NCBI RefSeq assembly: GCF_030272615.1
Contig: NC_081409.1
Location: 618,375,255-618,435,254 of the forward strand
Source of the DNA: Cryptomeria japonica
Lineage: Eukaryota > Streptophyta > Pinopsida > Cupressales > Cupressaceae
Length of the DNA: 60,000 bases
Reading direction: 5' to 3'
Under the pieces are notes generated by a model. That model was not told where the DNA came from and did no database searches. It saw only the letters and a list, made by a program, of their open reading frames with translations. The number at the start of each line of letters is the position of its first letter. Within the stretch, counting starts at the first letter, position 1. The translations under genes and the position numbers were made by a program. This document shows, one piece after another, positions 55,994-60,000 of this stretch.

Positions 55994-58900
55994 ATGAAGC
56001 GTGTGTAGATTTCCCTCGATTTTCCTTCCCATTTGCTTAAAAAGACATGTAAATTCATAAGCAAACTTGTAAAGGCTATAGCTGTTATAATTGAACGAAC
56101 TGGAGACACCGAAGGTAAATTCATCTCTACTGAGGAGGGTTTCACGGATTCATGGTGGTAACAAGTGAGTTCGGACAATTTTCCTACATTGTATTTCTTT
56201 AGTTCAGAAGATTTGTCAGTGTAAGAATAAATTCATTGGTTTGTTGGAGTTGAATTCCGTCCTTCTTTAGAATTTTTTGATTAAAGTATAAGTAGGCATT
56301 ATGAGGCCAATACTGCCAAAATTGGGTCGGACATCATGTCTAGTGAGCATATTGCTAGAATTAGATGATACTTCTTTAGCTCATGCAGACCTGGAGGATT
56401 TCCTAGAAAGAGCCAAAAACCCTAAAGTTGGTTCAATGATGGAGAAAATTGTAAGAAGTGGTCTCGTTGAAGCCGTTGCATTTCCGCTTGCTGCCACATG
56501 CCTAGATTTGGTAATAGCCTGCATGAATAGGTATGATGTTGCAAATAGATGTGTAAGAACCAAGAGTGGCGAGTTGTGAGTTGATATTAACAGAGAAACA
56601 ATAATGGCAACGATGGGAATCCCGCATAAGGAGTCATATGAGGACTGGTCAATTGGGACCTCATACGCTTTCTTCTCTGAGAAGAAAATTAAATATAGAA
56701 GCGTAATTGCAAGAAACTGCCACCTCAAAGTTCAAAAAGGAGGGTCATGGCTACTGAAGCCCCTTACTAGAGAGCACTTCATCACAAAAGTGTGAAACAT
56801 TGTTATACTATTGAATAGGCTAAAAGGGAATTCACACTCCTTTTATTGGGAGGGCTAGATGTATTTTTATATTCAAGTGCTTCTATCAGGTGACAAATAT
56901 CTTGACTAGGCGCAAGTAATTGTAGAGAGACTCCATGAAGGTTTAAGTAATTTTGTGGGTATGTCTAGCTTTTATATGTCTTCTCATCTATTCTACATAT
57001 TAACCTATACTAGAGATTGGCACAACTTGCTCAATGACAATGGGTGGATGGTATGAAAGTCTATGATTACTATCCTTTATTACAACAATAGAAATGTGTG
57101 GAACATATTGTCAAATGGAATGGTGTCTTCGCAGGAAAACTTGGTTTTGAGCTATAGGGTGATGTAAATAAAAGAATGTTAGTTGAAGCTATGGAACTGA
57201 TAAGTATATATGGCAGCTTCTTCATTCCATTTCCTAGGGTTACCTATCTTCGTGTAGGTGGTTTTGAAGGTGAACCATTCAAGTTACCTAGGTACGCCTT
57301 TGATAGCCTCGTACTCATTGAAGTGAGCAGACAACTAGCTCATGTTGATAAAAGGTTAGGGCCAAAAGGTGAATCTGGAGTCACCTTTCCCATTGAACTT
57401 GGATACTATAGTTGTAAGTCCATGTCTGATGCTTTGAATTTGGAGTTGGAATTTAAGAAGATGATTTTGCTTCCCTATGTTGCTAGACAGAGGTTTGATA
57501 GCAGGGGCTATGATGTTGAAAACCTAAATGTAGATGAACACTTCTATCATGAACCCCATTTGGAAGATTACTGGGAAAATTGTAGTGACGAGTATGAAGT
57601 AAGAAAGAGGATATGGTCAAGATTTACTCTATACAAAGTAATAATCATGACACTTGCCATCAATATGTTAGGGGTACAGGAGGAAACAAGGGAGGATGTT
57701 CTAGATCCTGAATTTAATAAGGAAGTTCAAGGGCAGCCAATCCCAGAAATTGACGGGGATAAAAAGGAAGATGAAAACATTCAGGCTAGGACTTTCAATG
57801 TTATAAGGAGAACTGAGAAATGGTTAAGGGATCAGAAATTTAGAAAAGGATCACTCGTGTCTTCCCATGAACTAAGAGTTGGTTTGCATGCAGCAACTCA
57901 ACTTCCTATTTCAACTATTAACAAGATTGTTGATGTTGCAAGTGGTTCAAAGCCAGTTGTGGAAGAAATTCAACCCAAAAGATCAAAAAGGTCCTTGCTG
58001 AGTTCCTCACTAGTTTGAGTGACTTGGGCAAGAAGTAAGAAGAAGAGTAAAGAACCAGCATTGATTCTAATCATCGTAGACCTAGATCCAAGTGAGGAAG
58101 TTGAAATAATAATGGAGCAACAGGAATTGAATGAACCCCCAACACAAGATATGGACACAAGTAAAGAACTAGAGGGTGAGCTGAATCCAATGAGCACCCT
58201 AACTATTATCAATTCACCTATTACTCAAACAACCCCTCTATCCAAACAACCTTCAAGCACTCTATGATGGCTAGAGGCTTCCATTGGGAAGAAACGCAGT
58301 GTGGTCCTAATCACAATTCGTACGGAACATATGGTTAGCAAGTGTCTTGGAAAAGTGTCCAAGCCAAAGAAACTTAAAACACAGACAATGCTTGAGGTAG
58401 ATGAAGCAACAAGTCATTGGACAGCTGAGATAGCTAAACCTATCCTAGGTAGAGACTTGTACAAAGCCATTGAAGATGACTTCACTCTGGAGAAAGTTGA
58501 TTTGGGGGTTTCTTCACGAGTGATTGATGTCAAATAGTTGGAATCCTCCACAAAAAGGATAATTTCTAGATCATGGAAGGATGAAAAAGATAAAAAAGAG
58601 TTGAAGCAAATCATCACTCAGATGGTCGAATACATTAATGCCATACATCATCCAATTCTCCAGCCCTTGTCATGACAAGTGGCAGTGTCCTTTGACCCCA
58701 AGTCTTCGGCGAACCAAAAGATGTTAGATCAGGTTGAGAGGAACAGAATGGTAGTAGAGATGTTCAATAAATGGCTTGATCTCATAGTACAACAAGGCTC
58801 AGACTATATTGTCTGTATGGTAAAAGTATATGAAGATGTTGTGACTATAAGTAAAGAATTGGAATTAGAAGTTGGTGCCTGGGAGAAGGAAAGGACTAAG

Positions 58901-59493
58901 TGGGTGGTAGTATTGGTGTGAATGAATGATGTTCAAAAATTTGGTGTGATGAAGTTCTCGGCTAAGAAACTTGTAGAGAGTTTGGATGAGAATGTACTAT
59001 ATGTGTCAAAGAAGAACATGTAGAGTGGCAGAATTCAATTATCAAACAGGGCCACGAGGAATCTACAAGATTGCTGAAAGGATTGACAGATCTAATCGAC
59101 ACAATGCAAAAATATCTTAAGTGCATTGACATCCAGCTTATGAAAGAAGATGCTCAGACAATCAAAGCTGCTACAGATATGTTGAACATATTCCAAGAAA
59201 GGATACAGTTCATCAGAGAAACAAAATATGTGACTACAAATGATTTCTCGAAGGTGGCTAGAATAGAATGAATGCTCACAGTTTGTTCTGATCATCTAGA
59301 GGAGCACAAGGCAAAGGTGTGATAGGTAAATATGGATAAGGATGTCTGGAAACAACGTATTTTGCATATTGGACTCCCTTACTTCCAAGTCATCCTGAAC
59401 TTCTTAGCTACACATTTGGAGTGGTGGGGCATGCGCAGTTCCACAACAAAGAAGGATAAATTAGTGACTTCCTTTGCCATGATGGAGTCCTAA
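55994..59493 (+). pseudogene. Element C unknown ORF (~1,170 codons, decayed)
   Basis: Coding sequence can be followed from an ATG at 55994 through changes of frame near 56350, 57170 and 59000 and about 15 stops to TAA at 59491-59493. The start (KFISKLVKAIAVIIERTGD) is chosen as the first in-phase ATG. The first half looks globular: HADLEDFLERAKNPKVGSMM, INRETIMATMGIPHKESYED, then a 280-codon open part (57176-58018) with THRVGGFEG-like TYLRVGGFEGEPFKLPRYAF, HEPHLEDYWENCSDEYEVRK and WLRDQKFRKGS. A basic patch (QPKRSKRS, RSKKKSKEP), a Thr/Pro/Glu linker near 58130-58260 and helical segments (KELELEVGAWEKERTKW, DMLNIFQERIQFIRETK) follow. No known enzyme motif is present. The layout parallels the second ORF of element E. 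The family is not recognised; a distant link to plant transposon-associated helical domains is only a guess. Confidence 0.65.
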
Positions 59494-60000
59494 TCAACCA
59501 AGGGATGAGTTATCATCCGATCTCTGGTTGTTGTCTTAGTTTCTTTTATTTTTAAGCAAAATGTTTCTTTAGCCTATGGTTAAAGTTAAAGTTTTAGCAA
59601 TGATGTACCAAACTATTAGCTTGGAGGCTATTTATATTGGAAGTTAGTTTTATGTAAGGGTCTGAAAAAATGGTGATTTGGAGGAACAATTTTGATTTTT
59701 CTTGAATTTATTTGAACAAATATCTCTAGTATTTGAATGAAAATGATATTTTGGATGCAATCTTTTAAATCTGTGTATTTTATGGATTAGTAATCTCTGT
59801 TGGGATATATATTGATGCGTGAAATATATCATTTCATTTACCAGTTCTCTTTGTATTCTTGAATTCATGGATTTCATTATTTGCAAGTAAATTCATTGTG
59901 GATTAAGTGGTACTGGTCCCCCTTGTCCTGTGAGGCATGAGAGAGAATCGACCAGTGTTTGTACTGCTATGCGTTTTCTTTATTTTTAGTTTATGAAATG
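59494..60000 (+). other. Untranslated part of element C
   Basis: After the ORF stop the sequence is T-rich with no open frame of note and no polypurine tract yet. It should lead towards the 3' LTR beyond the window. Confidence 0.45.

Larger units (their letters stand above)
55275..60000 (+). mobile_element. Element C: LTR element with a long unknown ORF, 3' end outside window
   Basis: A new sequence begins with TG inside the A 3' LTR. The first 548 bp (TGTTAGCAACCCC...TTATAACA) have the form of an LTR and are followed within two bases by TGGAGGCAGCACGG, a plausible primer-binding site that is not the Met-tRNA site. A single long ORF starts about 155 bp further on and ends at 59493. No gag zinc knuckle, protease, integrase or RT is visible in it or in the remaining 507 bp. 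The second LTR must lie past the window. The LTR call rests on the clean junction with A, the TG...CA ends and the primer-site-like sequence. Confidence 0.7.

Overview
The window looks like repeat-dominated nuclear DNA of a seed plant with a large genome. The retroelement families (Copia with a Met-tRNA primer site, plant L1-type LINEs with and without RNase H), the nested insertions, the AT-rich spacers and the degenerate telomere-like block would fit a gymnosperm, but the species cannot be named from the sequence alone. I find no intact host gene, no tRNA or rRNA gene and no CRISPR array. Almost every real coding signal belongs to a transposable element, and nearly all of them are broken by stops and frameshifts.

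Layout: 1-2345 is a degenerate telomere-like satellite. 3365-5167 is a probable solo LTR (minus). 5173-8838 is AT-rich spacer. 8851-14672 is a full-length L1-type LINE (plus) bounded by a perfect 12-bp target-site duplication. 14685-19616 is AT-rich DNA holding a short LINE/retroposed 3' end and an unrecognised minus-strand reading frame. 19622-26248 is a complete LTR retrotransposon ('E') with a perfect 5-bp TSD; it has a gag-like ORF but no protease, integrase or RT, and instead carries a ~1,090-codon unknown ORF. About 26730-33060 is a second LINE (minus) with ORF1, endonuclease, RT, zinc-binding region and RNase H. 33060-38707 is AT-rich spacer with a 248-bp inverted-repeat element and local duplications. 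38708-39867 is a solo Copia LTR ('D'). From 41125 to the window end there is a nest: Copia element A, with Copia element B (47518-54635) inserted in its 3' LTR, and a different LTR element C (from 55275) inserted in the same LTR. C has no gag or pol in the visible part; directly behind its primer site it carries a ~1,170-codon unknown ORF.

How the parts relate: A, B and D share LTR structure. A and B share gag-pol, a Met-tRNA primer site and several polypurine tracts, as in Sirevirus-type Copia elements. E shares their primer site, the end of the LTR and the polypurine region, so it is probably mobilised by proteins of such Copia elements. C has unrelated LTRs and a different primer site.

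The most interesting observation is that E and C, from different LTR families, each carry one very long non-pol ORF of similar size and layout: a globular helical N-terminal half, a basic patch, a low-complexity linker and a helical or coiled-coil C-terminus. In E this ORF also has its own TATA-like box and leader. These could be two members of an undescribed class of cargo-carrying non-autonomous retroelements.
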